This document shows, in pieces, positions 1 to 9,995 of a stretch of 64,000 bases of DNA. A program made the translations under genes and the position numbers. Within the stretch, counting starts at the first letter, position 1, and each line of letters starts with the position of its first letter. The notes below the pieces were generated by a model. The model saw nothing but the letters and a program-made list of their open reading frames with translations, ran no database searches and was not told the origin of the DNA. Source of the DNA: Polytrichum commune (taxonomy: Eukaryota; Streptophyta; Polytrichopsida; Polytrichales; Polytrichaceae); NCBI GenBank assembly GCA_950295325.1, contig OX485807.1, positions 11,869,001 to 11,933,000 on the forward strand, given 5' to 3'.

Positions 1-756
1 CAAGAAGGAGTAGACTGCAGTCGAGGATTGTGCAACAAGAGTGATCGAAAAGGAAAGCATCCCCTGTTACAGTTGTCCTCTCCGCAGATGAAGCGATTCG
101 CTGGCTTGGTACGTTCCCACTCAGCTGGCTCATCAAGCTCAAATCAGGTGGTTGTCGAACTTTTGGCCCAAGAAATTTTTAAGGAAAGTTTTGTGAGCCA
201 TGTCAAGTCAACATGCGCATCGAGTTCTTCAATACTGGAAACTAGTGTTCGACAGGTGTCCAAGGTGAACGGCTCCAAGGAAGGCTCAACAACAAGCGGA
301 CCTGGGTCCTCATCTATACGTAAGGTCGTAGGGAATAATAATACTAGAAACACTCGAAGGATGAGTTCAATCGGAGAAGAAGATGATAATTCCTTACTAG
401 AATTCGAGAATGAAACCTCTGAATTTGTTCTGGAACAACATGAGCTTGCAATGCTGGAAATGGCCCATAGGGAGATGACACTGCAACAGCGGCCAAAGTC
501 GACAATTCTGGCCGAGGAGAGAAAAAGAAGATTTAGCCGGGGAAGTTGCGATGATTTCACTAGATCCAGTAAAAGCTTCAAAGTACCACCTCCTCCAGGG
601 AACCCGATGCTGTGTGATACATGGCCGCAGAAAAGCCGATCCTTAAAGAACTCCATGCTGAAGATGAAGAGGTGTGGGTCTGAGAAACTTTCCTTGCAGA
701 GCAGTGAGAAAGTTCATGCATCAGAGCCAGTGTTTGAAATATTTGATTTTAGTTAG
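1..756 (+). CDS. 3' end of an unrecognised Ser-rich protein (partial)
   Basis: The frame is open from base 1 to a TAG at 754-756, giving about 251 residues; it continues past the window edge, so the true start is not visible. The apparent TTG start at 28 is probably internal. No known domain is recognised. The protein is hydrophilic and Ser/Arg/Lys-rich, with a Ser run near residues 44-48 and another near 73-78, an acidic stretch (GEEDDNSLLEFENE), a Glu-rich probably helical part (FVLEQHELAMLEMAHREM) and a proline patch (KVPPPPGNP). This looks like the disordered C-terminal tail of a regulatory protein. Codon use and the length of the open frame support it being real. No polyadenylation site is certain downstream. 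Confidence 0.6.
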   Translation, partial: QEGVDCSRGLCNKSDRKGKHPLLQLSSPQMKRFAGLVRSHSAGSSSSNQVVVELLAQEIFKESFVSHVKSTCASSSSILETSVRQVSKVNGSKEGSTTSGPGSSSIRKVVGNNNTRNTRRMSSIGEEDDNSLLEFENETSEFVLEQHELAMLEMAHREMTLQQRPKSTILAEERKRRFSRGSCDDFTRSSKSFKVPPPPGNPMLCDTWPQKSRSLKNSMLKMKRCGSEKLSLQSSEKVHASEPVFEIFDFS

Positions 757-1043
757 GTAGACTTCGTCAGAGTGCCTTGCACTAATTTAAAAGCCAAGAC
801 ACCCATTATGATCATATTTAGAGAACAAATTGAGTAGTTGTCCCAATCATGGGCAAAAGAACTAGTTGGTGGCAACACGTGACCTTCATTTATTGATTGG
901 TCTCAGCTTGATTTAGGGCAGACGTAGGCAACCATGCAAAATTTGCAACGCGAGAAGGGCAAGGTAAGCTCACCCTCCCAGATAGTTACGTAACAAGCTG
1001 AGTACCATGGTCCGAGGTGCAACAGCTTAGTCATTTACTTTCT

Positions 1044-1630
1044 CAAGTTTTGGGTTCACATATTACCACCTGTCTTGCTTTCTGAATTGAGAGGGGGGAG
1101 AAAGTTGTACCTCAGGTGGAGGGAAGTATGTGCGGATGGGTTTTTGCTGACATGTCTGGTTGCTGGTGACGTGGAGTAGGTAGAGAGTGGAGTTTAGTCC
1201 AGGGACCTGAATGGGGGAGAAGATTGGGAATGGTTTGAGTTCACACATTGGCTTTGTTTGCTTCTGCAATAGGAGGTAGCCAGAAAGTTTCCGACTTCCC
1301 TACTCCATGTCAAAAAGACAGGCAGACTTGCTCCCCCAATTTGTTCATTCTCAAGTGTTGAGTTCACACAGAGCCTTTCTTTGCTTCTGACTTGAGAGTG
1401 GGGAGGAAGTTTCACATCAGCTGAAGGCAAGTTGTGGGCATGGTTTTTTCTGTGAGCTTTTTTTTGAGGAGCAGGCATGTCCAAAATTCTCCATCTTCTC
1501 CAGGAACCTGAATCTGGAGAATTTGAGGACAGTTGGAGAAGGTACGATGAGTTCGCACATTGGCTGTGGTTTCCTTCTGCAATTCGAGGTGGTGATAAAG
1601 TTTCAGAGTTCCCTACTCTATGTCAACAAA
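1044..1630. repeat. Divergent tandem repeat, higher-order unit about 310 bp
   Basis: Four related blocks share 'GAGTTCACACATTGGCTTTG' or a variant, followed by 'CTTCTGCAAT/CTTGAGAG' and a GGAGGAAGTTT-like segment (near 1050, 1240, 1360 and 1552). Blocks 2 and 4 also share the upstream 'CAGGGACCTGAAT' (1200, 1502) and downstream 'TTCCCTACTC(C/T)ATGTCAA', so the unit is a doublet repeated about 310 bp apart. It lies downstream of the partial gene and encodes nothing obvious. Confidence 0.6.
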
Positions 1631-1885
1631 CAGCTGGAACTAAATGACTAAGCTGGTACAGCATGGGGGAAACATAAATAGCGTGCAGAAACGGTGCCAA
1701 ATTCCTTCTGGCAGACTCTCGACAACCCATCAGTTAGATGGGCCTTAAATGGTTACTTTCCCCTAACGAGCCCACTTTTCTTAACCAGTGATTAGTACAA
1801 GATGGTTAGCACATCCAAATCAAGGCTGTAGCTGCTTTTCTCATAATTTTCAGAATTCAGTATTAAAGTGAAGATTCTCAGCGTC

Positions 1886-2060
1886 ATTAAATGGTCAAAA
1901 AGGTCCTCCCAATTATGATGATTGTTCAAGCTAGAGTGGTCATCATATTCTGAGAATGTAGTCCAATCTCTTTTAAACATCTGTCTTTTTGGTATATGAT
2001 CTTGGAACCACACCAAATCACATACCATTCAAATCTAGGTGTGCGATTAGCTTACTAATT
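1886..2060 (+). mobile_element. MITE family A, 3' half
   Basis: Contains the family A core: 'AGGTCCTCCCAATTATGATG', 'GTAGTCCAATCTCTTTTAAA', 'CTGTCTTTTTGGT' and 'ACCATTCAAATCTAGGTGT'. The same ordered blocks recur at more than a dozen places in the window. Confidence 0.6.
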
Positions 2061-2062
2061 AG

Positions 2063-2100
2063 TTTAAGCATAAGATTAGCCATGTCTATCTTATGCTTAA
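2063..2100. repeat. Short perfect inverted repeat
   Basis: TTAAGCATAAGAT (2063-2075) and its exact complement (2088-2100) are separated by 12 bp. It sits at the 3' edge of the family A fragment and would form a 13-bp stem. Confidence 0.6.
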
Positions 2101-2875
2101 AGTGATTTCTTGAGATCAGCTCCCATAAGGGAAGGTGGAACCCATGTGGTTACACTAATTCTTGATTTCACATTTCCATAAGGGAGGGACATAATGCCCA
2201 TGAGAAACTTTCTATACTTGGACAAATAGATACAACGCCATGGCTTGAACTTGTGGCTAGCATGTGAAAGAACTTGCATTTCTTGGACTCAGATCAAATG
2301 TGGCATCAGAATTCCATTACCCTGTAGTGTGAACCAAATTAAAAAATTATTGTGGTGTCTTGATGGTGCAAGCATGGTCAAGTACACAACTCTATTACCA
2401 TGTATACTGAAAGTGATGAACTTTAAAGTTTGTGAAGGAAAAAATCATAAAGATTTGAAGAACACATTGATCTACAAAGCCAAGTAATTTATGTTGACCA
2501 AAAACATTTCAAGAAAAAAAAATTAATAATAAATTTAGAAGATGGCGCAAGTAGTGTGCGAGTAGATGTATTGAACACGTAATTGTCTAAAAATTATTTA
2601 AAACATGATAAAAATGTATAATAAGTACAATAAATACAATAGTAAATCCAATAGTAAGTGACACTAAATACAATGTTTGGTGTAGTTGTCGGATTGTTTA
2701 TACCACTTGTCATAATTTGTTAATCCATAATAATCTACATCCATGGTAAATCATGTGACCCATATTGATATATGCATATGAGAAAAAATGACACTACAAA
2801 AAGAATTTGGCCCATGACGATTAGTCTCACGTTCATTTTGTTGGGTTGCTGATGAACAAATGTGGCCAACACTAA

Positions 2876-3150
2876 GGGCCGGTTCACGTGGGGTCCCAAG
2901 TCCTAAGGTCCGTGTACGACATGGAAGCCTACATGGCATCACTTTTCGGAGGTGAGGCTAAGGACTTGTGTTGTGAGTTGGATCTAGCAAAACAACTCGA
3001 CCCAACCCACAACACAAGTCCCAAGATTATTTGCATGAAATAATGAAAATTTGACATATAAACCATACATAATGGGCTCTTCAGGCTCAAAAGTTGGGAC
3101 TTGTTGACATGAGTGGGACTCGGGACTCGGGAGTCCATGTGAGCCGGCCG
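2876..3150. mobile_element. PIF/Harbinger (Tourist)-like MITE with TAA target duplication
   Basis: The left end GGGCCGGTTCACGTGGGG pairs with the right end, which reads CGGCCGGCTCACATGGAC on the other strand; the imperfect TIR is about 29 bp. TAA flanks both ends (2873-2875 and 3151-3153). A second internal inverted repeat (2964-2983 against 3005-3024, around GACTTGTGTTGTG) makes the centre fold as a hairpin. GC-rich ends with a 3-bp TAA duplication are typical of PIF/Harbinger MITEs. It has no coding capacity. Confidence 0.75.
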
Positions 3151-3641
3151 TAATTAACATGTTTAGTGTAACGAACCACCTTAGTAAATTGCTTTTTGTC
3201 CTTTCCGAAAGGCCAACACTCTTGAACGGTGATTTCAAAGGGTGCTCCTAATTAGAGCCTTCTACATCCAAGGACGACCTCGTCGCCTAAATCTCCCCAT
3301 CTCCAACATGCCACAGGTTTAAGAAACTCGGGCGACCGTATTCATACTCCCCTTTGCGACGCAGAGGACATTGGAAGAGGACAAAAGGGATGGGAGTCTT
3401 GTGCCCCTTGGCCCTTATTGCGTGACCTTTCCTAACCCTTGGGAGGGGGCCCAAAAACTCTTCACGAAGAACACACATGTGATCCCATGCTAATAACAAG
3501 TTTCGCCAAAACCGAGATCCGATTTCGGGTGACTTTCGTGTTCAATAATCAGGTCGAGTGGGGGCTTTGGAAGAAGGTGGTGTAGGAGGTCACAGTTTCA
3601 CAGTTCCTTGCCAAGCGAGTCTGCCCACTAGCGTTGCATTT
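3151..3641. other. Intergenic, nothing recognised
   Basis: About 490 bp with only short chance reading frames. No repeat match within the window was found. Confidence 0.4.
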
Positions 3642-4140
3642 CAGCAAAGACAGTATGTGTCGAGCCTGACGAATATCGACTCTTTTTGTGGGAATGTTAA
3701 CACAAACGATCTTGCACATTGTAATGTTTCAATCAGGTGGGTTGCCCAATTCTCTCTCTCTCTCTCTCTTTTCTTGGGAACCGATCAGATGGGAAATATA
3801 TGCATTGTTAGATCAATGTGGCAATATGGCCAACTTATATTGTGTCTATCATTGATTTTCAAGCATAATCTTTGGGGGTAAAAACTGTTTGCTCTCAGCA
3901 AAGGCAGTATGCGTCAAGCCTGAGGAATATCGATTCTTTTTGTGCGAATGTTAACACAAAAGATCTTGCACATTAAAACGTTTCAATCAGGTTGCCCAAC
4001 TCTGTCTCTCTCTCTCTCTCTGGAACCGATCAGATGGAAAGTATATGCGTTGATAGATTAGTGTGGCAATATGGCCAACTTATATTGTGTCTATCATTGA
4101 TTTTCAAGGATAATCTTTGGGGGTAAAAACTGTTTGCTCT
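3642..4140. repeat. Tandem duplication, about 250-bp unit, with (CT)n inside
   Basis: Copy 1 (3642-3895) and copy 2 (3896-4140) both start at CAGCAAAG(A/G)CAGTATG and end in GGGGGTAAAAACTGTTTGCT. Similarity is high throughout. Each copy has a CT microsatellite at the same place (about 3756-3771 and 4004-4021), of different length. Confidence 0.85.
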
Positions 4141-5809
4141 GCCTTTCAAATCTTGTCACTGGAAAACAAGGAAATTATCATTGTCGGCACAAGCATTTCA
4201 AAATATATGGTGATCGAGAGTGCGAGAATGTAAGGTGTCACTTGTATTACTCCGAATTACTCATGATTATTCCGCTGTCATTTGAACGCATAACTGGTGG
4301 GAACCGGGAAGAGATCCTTCTAGTGGACATCATTTGGACATACATTCTTGTAAAACCTGTATTCACAATACCCAACATTGTAGCAACTTATTGTAGTTCA
4401 CTTTCTTCTTGTAAACCCTAAACCTTTGACCATTGCTCTATGAAGTGCTCCAGGTGCTTATCCCAAAGAATATCTCACATGTTGTTGCTTTTGTGAGGAA
4501 CATTTTCCGTTGAGTGAATAAGCACATAACTTGTGTTTCTAGTTGTCTGCGTTTACCATACCCACCGACTTGTTTCCAGCCTTGGGAAATCAAGTGCACT
4601 CCATCCAAGAGAATGATACCACGTTTGTGTTTTGTATATGCGCGCATGCTCTTGGATGCTCATGTGTGTTGTAGCGAAAACACAAGGAACGTTGGGCAAT
4701 TTATCACCTAGAGAAACATCTGATAAAGTGGACGAAACTTGGGGAATGAGCAAAGAATTGTTGTTGAAAGGATTGATTATTTAACCTCACAACCAAAATC
4801 ATGTCTACATGCACTTTACGAACGATTTTTCAATCCTTTTCTATTTCTTGTGGCAAGTGTGGCCCTATTTTGGACATGTAGACAATCGGACCATGATTTG
4901 TGGATGTGATCATGCTTTGATTACAAAATTTGACTTATCGTAATGAATGTTGCATAAAATAGACCTGTCTTATGGAGACACCAACCTTATTCAAACACCT
5001 CATCTCCTCACATCTATGTAGAGCCATGTCAAAAAATGTGTGGCCAATCTATTTCTATAGGCCACAAGACACATCGTTGCCCCTACCATGAAATCTTTCA
5101 TGTAACTCAGGTTTGTGTGGCAAATCACACAAATATGCACCTTGAAATGCATATTTAAATTGCAACCTTTGTGTTGCAGATCCCCTCTCCAAAGAGGTCC
5201 CAAGTGCTTGAAAGGTTGAGTAATTTGAAATTTGGAGCAAAGTGTTAACAAAGCTATTGGTCAACTACTCTCATGCTTGGCAAGGCCTGACCAATCGGCA
5301 AAACCACCAGCATTGTGATGTCCTCCTTGCCATCCCTCCTTGTCTTGTCATGAGAGGTTTACATCACGTCTCATTGGCAATCGACTTTGTTAGAACCAAG
5401 CTGAGTTTATAACACCCCTTAACATATAAGAAGAAAAAAGAAAGATGGAGTTAAATACATGGTTGATGAAATGGAGACTAACACTTGATTTCTACAAAGG
5501 TCTCATGAGGATCTTCCTCTAAATTGTCGACCTCAGAAGTATACCACTCCATGCTCCAAATCGAGTTATTACACTCCGTCAACTTGAAGTACATCATTGC
5601 AAAAGTAGGTGTTTTATATATTAAAATTTATATAAATAAAAATTTCTAAAAACAAAGGAGCCAAGATAACATTGTTCTAATAGTGGGGAGTCATCCTTTG
5701 ACTATAGCATGAGTAGGGTTTAAAGTGACATGAATGAGAGGCATTTAGAAGATGATACAATTATAGCTTGGTGAGGAATGGCCCAATATTCTTGAGAATG
5801 AGGTCCATT
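4141..5809. other. Intergenic, no supported feature
   Basis: Moderately AT-rich DNA with only short, interrupted frames on both strands. No TIR pair or tandem repeat was found by eye. Confidence 0.4.
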
Positions 5810-5953
5810 CACTAGCAGTATATGAATCCTAGACAATTGTCTTATGTCAGTGAAAGAAAATTTCAAATATACCACTATGATAGATTTGCAAATTTTGCAA
5901 GACAAGTTTTGAGTGATGCAAGTCAATGGTCGAGGACACATATGCTTGTAGTG
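5810..5953. mobile_element. CACTA-type MITE, copy 1
   Basis: Starts CACTAGCAGTATATG and ends CATATGCTTGTAGTG. ATT flanks both sides (5807-5809, 5954-5956), the 3-bp duplication expected for CACTA (En/Spm) elements. The interior is a foldback: CCTAGACAATTGTCTTA pairs imperfectly with the right-hand AAGTCAATGGTCGAGG. It shares both ends and the 'GATAGATTTGCAAA' interior with the element at 49524-49675. Confidence 0.8.
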
Positions 5954-5956
5954 ATT

Positions 5957-6786
5957 AATCTTCAAGAAAGGCTTAAGACATATATGATGTAAATTGAACC
6001 TCTTCGGTTTAGCAATCTCCCCATCCCTTCATTCTTCTAAATTGAACAATAGTTAGAGGTCCTAAAGACTCAATTATGAACCTCTATAGAGATTAATTAG
6101 ATGCAATTAATAGAGGTTAGTCTTTTCCTCCCTTTGTGCCCTCAAAAGGTGTTGTAATAAAACAAAGTAAACGTAGTTGGCTTTCCATGATGGGGCCATG
6201 AGACACCCTAAGTGCGACCTCCTAGAAGATGACATGGAAATTGAATTTAAGCATAGACATGCCAAAAGCATACTAAACATACTCTACCCATCTCTATACA
6301 AAAGTATGGAGAGAGGGAATTACCGCAAACGAGTGTACCTCTCATTCATCCAACATTAAAGCCCTGAAATAGTATGCAATCCGGATGTTGCTTTCTTCTA
6401 ATTGATTTCGCTATGAAATTAGTTTCAAAGATCTCAAATTAGTCTACTTAAGATCATTTGAGATGACTCAACAACAGACCTATAAGAGGGTCAAGTTTTT
6501 ATGTTAGATGAATGAGAGTTATGCTTGTATACGACCATTCTCTCTCTCCAGAAGCACCATGGTGGTTTCAACATTTATTGGATCATTTGGAGATATTTTT
6601 GAAACATTGAAAATCTATTTATGTCAAGAATATCATTTCTGTAAAGAAAACATGAGAATTTGGCAAAATATTCCTCTCTGCCAAAATGGAATGTTCATTA
6701 GACAGAAATTCCACAACAATAGTTTGTAGAATCCACCTGGAACTATGGGTATTCATATCACAAGGTCAGCAAGCACTTAGATTCCT
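5957..6786. other. Intergenic upstream of the cyclophilin repeat array
   Basis: No gene or repeat supported. It would contain the distal promoter of the cyclophilin gene, but no core promoter element stands out. Confidence 0.35.
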
Positions 6787-7146
6787 GTGGTGGTCAAATT
6801 TTGTTTCAAACATGTTGACCGGAAATCATTCCTCCTCCATCCCCAAAACCAACATGATGTGAATGTGGTGGTCCGATTTTGTTTCAAAGATGTTGATCCG
6901 AGATTATTCCACCTCCATTCCAAAAACCAGCATGATGTGAATGTGGTGGTCCGATTTTGTTTCAGAGATGTTGATCCGAGATTATTCCACCTCCATTCCA
7001 AAAACCAGCATGATGTGAATATGGTGGTCCAATTTTGTTTCAGAGATGTTGATCCGAGATTATTCCACCTCCATTCCAAAAACCAGCATGATGTGAATGT
7101 GGTGGTCCGATTTTGTTTCAGAGATGTTGATCCGAGATTGTTGCAC
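6787..7146. repeat. 78-bp minisatellite directly upstream of the cyclophilin start
   Basis: Four full units begin at 6787, 6865, 6943 and 7021 with (G/A)TGGTGGTC, and a partial fifth runs from 7099 to about 7146. Units 2-4 are nearly identical; unit 1 is the most diverged. Because 78 is a multiple of three and the unit lacks stops, one frame on each strand stays open through the array (26-residue repeats such as VVRFCFRDVDPRLFHLHSKN). These frames are not in phase with the cyclophilin frame and look incidental. The array ends about 20 bp before the ATG at 7167, so it lies in the 5' leader or core promoter. Confidence 0.9.
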
Positions 7147-7166
7147 GTGATTGAGGCCGCAGGCAG

Positions 7167-9630
7167 ATGGTGAACCCATTGAATCCAATAGTGTTCTTCG
7201 ACATTGTGATCGGAGGCACACCCACCGGCCGGATCGTGATGGAGCTCTACGCAGACACATGCCCCAAAACCGCAGAAAACTTCAGGTCATGAATCTTGAT
7301 CCTTTTGACTCGAATGACTTCAGGTCATGAATCTTGATCCTTTTCACTCGAGTGCACTGCATCTACGACACAGTCACAAACCTTCTTCTCTTCTTTCTGC
7401 CCTCTTGTAAGTCAGGGCCACTTCACACATGAGCCAAGAGCTGTGGCCATGAAATTGTGAGAGCCCAAAAGAAAAGTGTCCAAAGGCCGTCCCAACACAC
7501 CTCCAAAATCATCATGTAGTGGGGTCACGGATCCTCAAGTGTAGTGTGAAGTCATATGTGATCAGGCCCTCAACCAAATGTTGTTTCAATGAATTTCTAT
7601 TAATGCGAGTCCTCACACATGATATAATAGAATAAATCAACAGTTGTGAGTGTTTGGAGTGGCATGGTCTCCCGGTTTCGTGTTAGGCCTACCTCCTCCA
7701 AGAGGTGGTTTTTGACCATGAAACATGATTCATTCAATGCCATGTAGGAATCCATGTAGACTTTACATCCATCTTGCATTCACTTACTCCATTGGTCCTT
7801 CAGGCGTATCACCTACATCATAGACCTCCAATGTTATATACCGTGGGTTGGAATATAGTGTGCACCCAAAGTAATATCCCCAAATATTTCTAGTGTCGGT
7901 TTGCTCGCGTATAGTGTGGCCCATGTGATTCATCATCCACCCAGCACGTAAAGCACCTTGAAATCACTAGATGGCAATTAAATTAGGAGATGACACCCCG
8001 GGTACGCAACTCCCGTATTATATGGTCCTGATTATAATCACTTATAATGCGTTTTAGTCCAATATTGAGTGATACAATTTGTTTTAATGTAGGAAACCCT
8101 TGTAGCCCTTCTAACAAGGAATCCAAAAATGTAATTATATATAGGAAATGAATATATTTTGAAGCATATAATTGCATTAAAAACCTAATTATATGATTTT
8201 TTTAATACAAGTACCATAGGTCAAACTACCCAACTTTTTGGACTTTTTAATAAAATTTTAACATTGTGAATGAATTATAATTTTAATGGGAGGCAACTAT
8301 TTGTGGCTTATAATTTTAATGGGAGGCTTAATAAATATGCAACCCAACTTTTTTTTCATCTCATTTATTTAATTTGGTCTTCACCCAACTTTTTTTCATC
8401 TCATTTTATTTAATTTGGTCTTTACCCAACTTTTTTTGCATCTCATTTTATTTAATTTGGTCTTCACCCAACTTTTTGATCATTTTAATTTGATATAATT
8501 TGATATAATGTTTACAAAAGCCGTCCTCTAAGCCATTTTAAGTACGATGCCCCCTGCGTATAATATGGGAGTTGCGTACCCGGGGATGACACAGACACTT
8601 GTTGCTACTACATGACATGTCGTAGACACCTCTCTATTGAATTGACATGGAACATCAAGTTCTCAATGCTACATTAAAACAACTATATACAGTAGGGGTT
8701 GTCACACCTCCTCGGAGAATGGAGAATGGGAGAATGGAGAATGGAGAATGAGGAAAAAGAGGAGCCAATAGGATAGCTTCTCCATGGAGAAAGGTGTGAC
8801 ACCCCTTTGTGGCCCGTGGAGAATGGAGAATGGGAATTACCATTGCCACCCGCATGTGGTAAGAATTTGTGCTCTATTCACACGCTCTAAAGCCGTGCCG
8901 CAACAAAAAGAAGCGACCCCAGGTGAAAGAAGCGACCCCAGATGAAAAACAATTTAACCTTCGCACAAGCAGTTTTCTCCATTCTCCATTCTCTGAGAAT
9001 GGGCCCTCCGCCATTCAAGGAGAGCGTGCCACGTCCCCATTCTCCATTCTCCGAGAATGGGAAGAAAGAGGTGTGACAACCCCTAGTGTAACAGCATAGT
9101 AGAAATGTGTAGTGAAACTTAGGGTTAGGTAAGTGAGTATACTGAACGTGGGTTGCTTGCTTCCACGTCGACGTTGAAGGTGTTTGTGCACCGGGGAAAA
9201 GGGAGTCGGCAAGAGCGGCCGGAACTTGCACTACAAAGGGTGCGCGTTCCACCGCATCATCCCCGAGTTCATGTGCCAAGGCGGCGACTTCACCAAGGGC
9301 AACGGGACCGGGGGCGAGTCCATCTACGGCGAGAAGTTCCCGGACGAGAACTTCGTGCGACGGCACTTGGGCGGGGGGGCGTTGTCGATGGCCAATGCCG
9401 GGCCCAACACCAACGGCTCCCAATTCTTCATCATCACCGTCCCCACGCCGTGGCTTGACGGCAAGCACGTCGTGTTCGGCCAAGTCGTCGAGGGCTTCAA
9501 CGTCGTGAAGGCGGTGGAGGCGGTGGGGGGGTCGGACGGGAAGCCGCGCAAAGCCGTCATCATATCCAATTGCGGAGAATTGAGCTCCCCCGAGTTTAGA
9601 CCACCCGCCTCTAGTTCCAAGTCGAAATAG
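7167..9630 (+). CDS. Cyclophilin-type peptidyl-prolyl cis-trans isomerase, two exons
   Basis: Exons 7167-7285 and 9180-9630 join in frame (AG|G, Arg40) to give 189 residues. This family catalyses cis-trans isomerisation of X-Pro bonds; this copy has no signal or transit peptide, so it is probably cytosolic. Exon 1 gives the N-terminal strand ([12 protein letters not shown]) and PKTAENF. Exon 2 holds the active site: Arg65, Phe70, Met71, Gln73, Ala111, Phe123, Trp131, Leu132 and His136, matching human cyclophilin A residues shifted by ten. The plant-type loop insertion ([10 protein letters not shown]) is present. The C-terminus carries about 17 extra Ser/Pro-rich residues beyond the usual end near Cys-Gly. 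Donor GTCATG at 7286 and acceptor TTGAAG at 9179 are inferred. Exon 2 is much more GC-rich than its surroundings. All catalytic residues are intact, so it is probably functional. Confidence 0.92.
7279..7354. repeat. 38-bp tandem duplication covering the exon 1 splice donor
   Basis: ACTTCAGGTCATGAATCTTG starts at 7279 and again at 7317, and the 38-bp units differ at only a few bases. The duplicated block includes the last exon bases (CTTCAG) and the GT of the intron. Use of the second GT (7324) would bring in a TGA directly after ENFRS, so only the first donor gives cyclophilin. Confidence 0.85.
7414..7812 (+). mobile_element. MITE family B in the cyclophilin intron, 3'-truncated
   Basis: Begins with the family B end AGGGCCACTTCACACATGA. 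It continues through the shared blocks GAAATTGTGAGAGCCCAAAA, GTGTAGTGTGAAGTCATATG and GATTCATTCAATGCCATGTA, and ends near the 'GGTCCTTCAGGCG' block. Compared with 11169-11669 it lacks the last 100 bp or so, including the right TIR. Confidence 0.8.
7997..8584. mobile_element. hAT-type MITE with 8-bp target duplication, in the cyclophilin intron
   Basis: The TIR is CCCGGGTACGCAACTCCC followed by (G/A)TATTATA, 26 bp with one mismatch. GATGACAC is duplicated on both sides (7989-7996 and 8585-8592). An 8-bp duplication points to the hAT superfamily. The interior is AT-rich and non-coding and contains a 41-bp tandem repeat. Confidence 0.85.
8343..8480. repeat. 41-bp tandem repeat inside the hAT-type MITE
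   Basis: CCCAACTTTTT...CATCTCATTT...TTTAATTTGGTCTT repeats from 8343, 8384, 8425 and (partial) 8467. A TTATAATTTTAATGGGAGGC pair precedes it at about 8275 and 8309. Confidence 0.8.
8693..9085. mobile_element. TIR element full of GGAGAATGG motifs, in the cyclophilin intron
   Basis: The ends are TAGGGGTTGTCACACCTC and its exact 18-bp complement, 393 bp overall. If the outer TA is counted as target site, this fits a TA-inserting (Tc1/mariner/Stowaway-like) MITE. Both inner flanks carry runs of GGAGAATGG or its complement (8715-8753, 8817-8831, 8977-9000, 9036-9060). The centre has a doublet GAAGCGACCCCAG(G/A)TGAAA. Confidence 0.75.
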
Positions 9631-9805
9631 CCTAAGCCAATGCGCAATAGTTTTGTGAATCTACTCTCTTGCACGTGAATGAACTTTTGGCCACCTCGCA
9701 CTTTTCGCACATATATGTATGTATGTATGTATGTATTAGGTTTAAGGTACGTAGAAATGTCCAATGTCCCATTTGTGGGCTCTAGGATGCCTCCCATCGT
9801 TCGGA
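9631..9805. other. Cyclophilin 3' flank with (ATGT)n microsatellite
   Basis: Presumed 3' UTR. A tetranucleotide run (ATGT)n lies at about 9710-9737. No certain polyadenylation signal is seen. Confidence 0.5.
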
Positions 9806-9995
9806 TGGGGGGTTTTGGGGCATAATCGGTTGATATCCTAGTGTTTCCGAGTCCAACCGGTTTACACGTTGAGACACTCTTCTATAAACTCCTTTTAAAA
9901 CGGTCGGTAGTTTCCCGGAAGTCTTGAACTTCGACCGGTTATTTCTCCAAACTCAACCGGTTCATCGGTGACTAGTGGCCGGTTCTCCCCGCTCA
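9806..9995 (-). mobile_element. MITE family C
   Basis: On the minus strand it starts TGAGCGGGGAGAACCGGCC and carries three ACCGGTT boxes plus 'GAACTTCGACCGGTTATT' and 'CCTAGTGTTTCCGAGTCCAA' (plus-strand reading). It ends near CCGATTATGCCCCAAAA. It matches the full copy at 50257-50484 with an altered middle. Confidence 0.75.

Noticed and set aside
6777-7173. Long open frames on both strands with 26-residue repeats
   Set aside because: They arise because the 78-bp unit is a multiple of three and lacks stops. There is no start context or domain, and they overlap the cyclophilin leader.
8887-9797. Minus-strand frames of 157-198 residues over cyclophilin exon 2
   Set aside because: They are antisense shadows of a GC-rich exon with clear cyclophilin coding on the plus strand.
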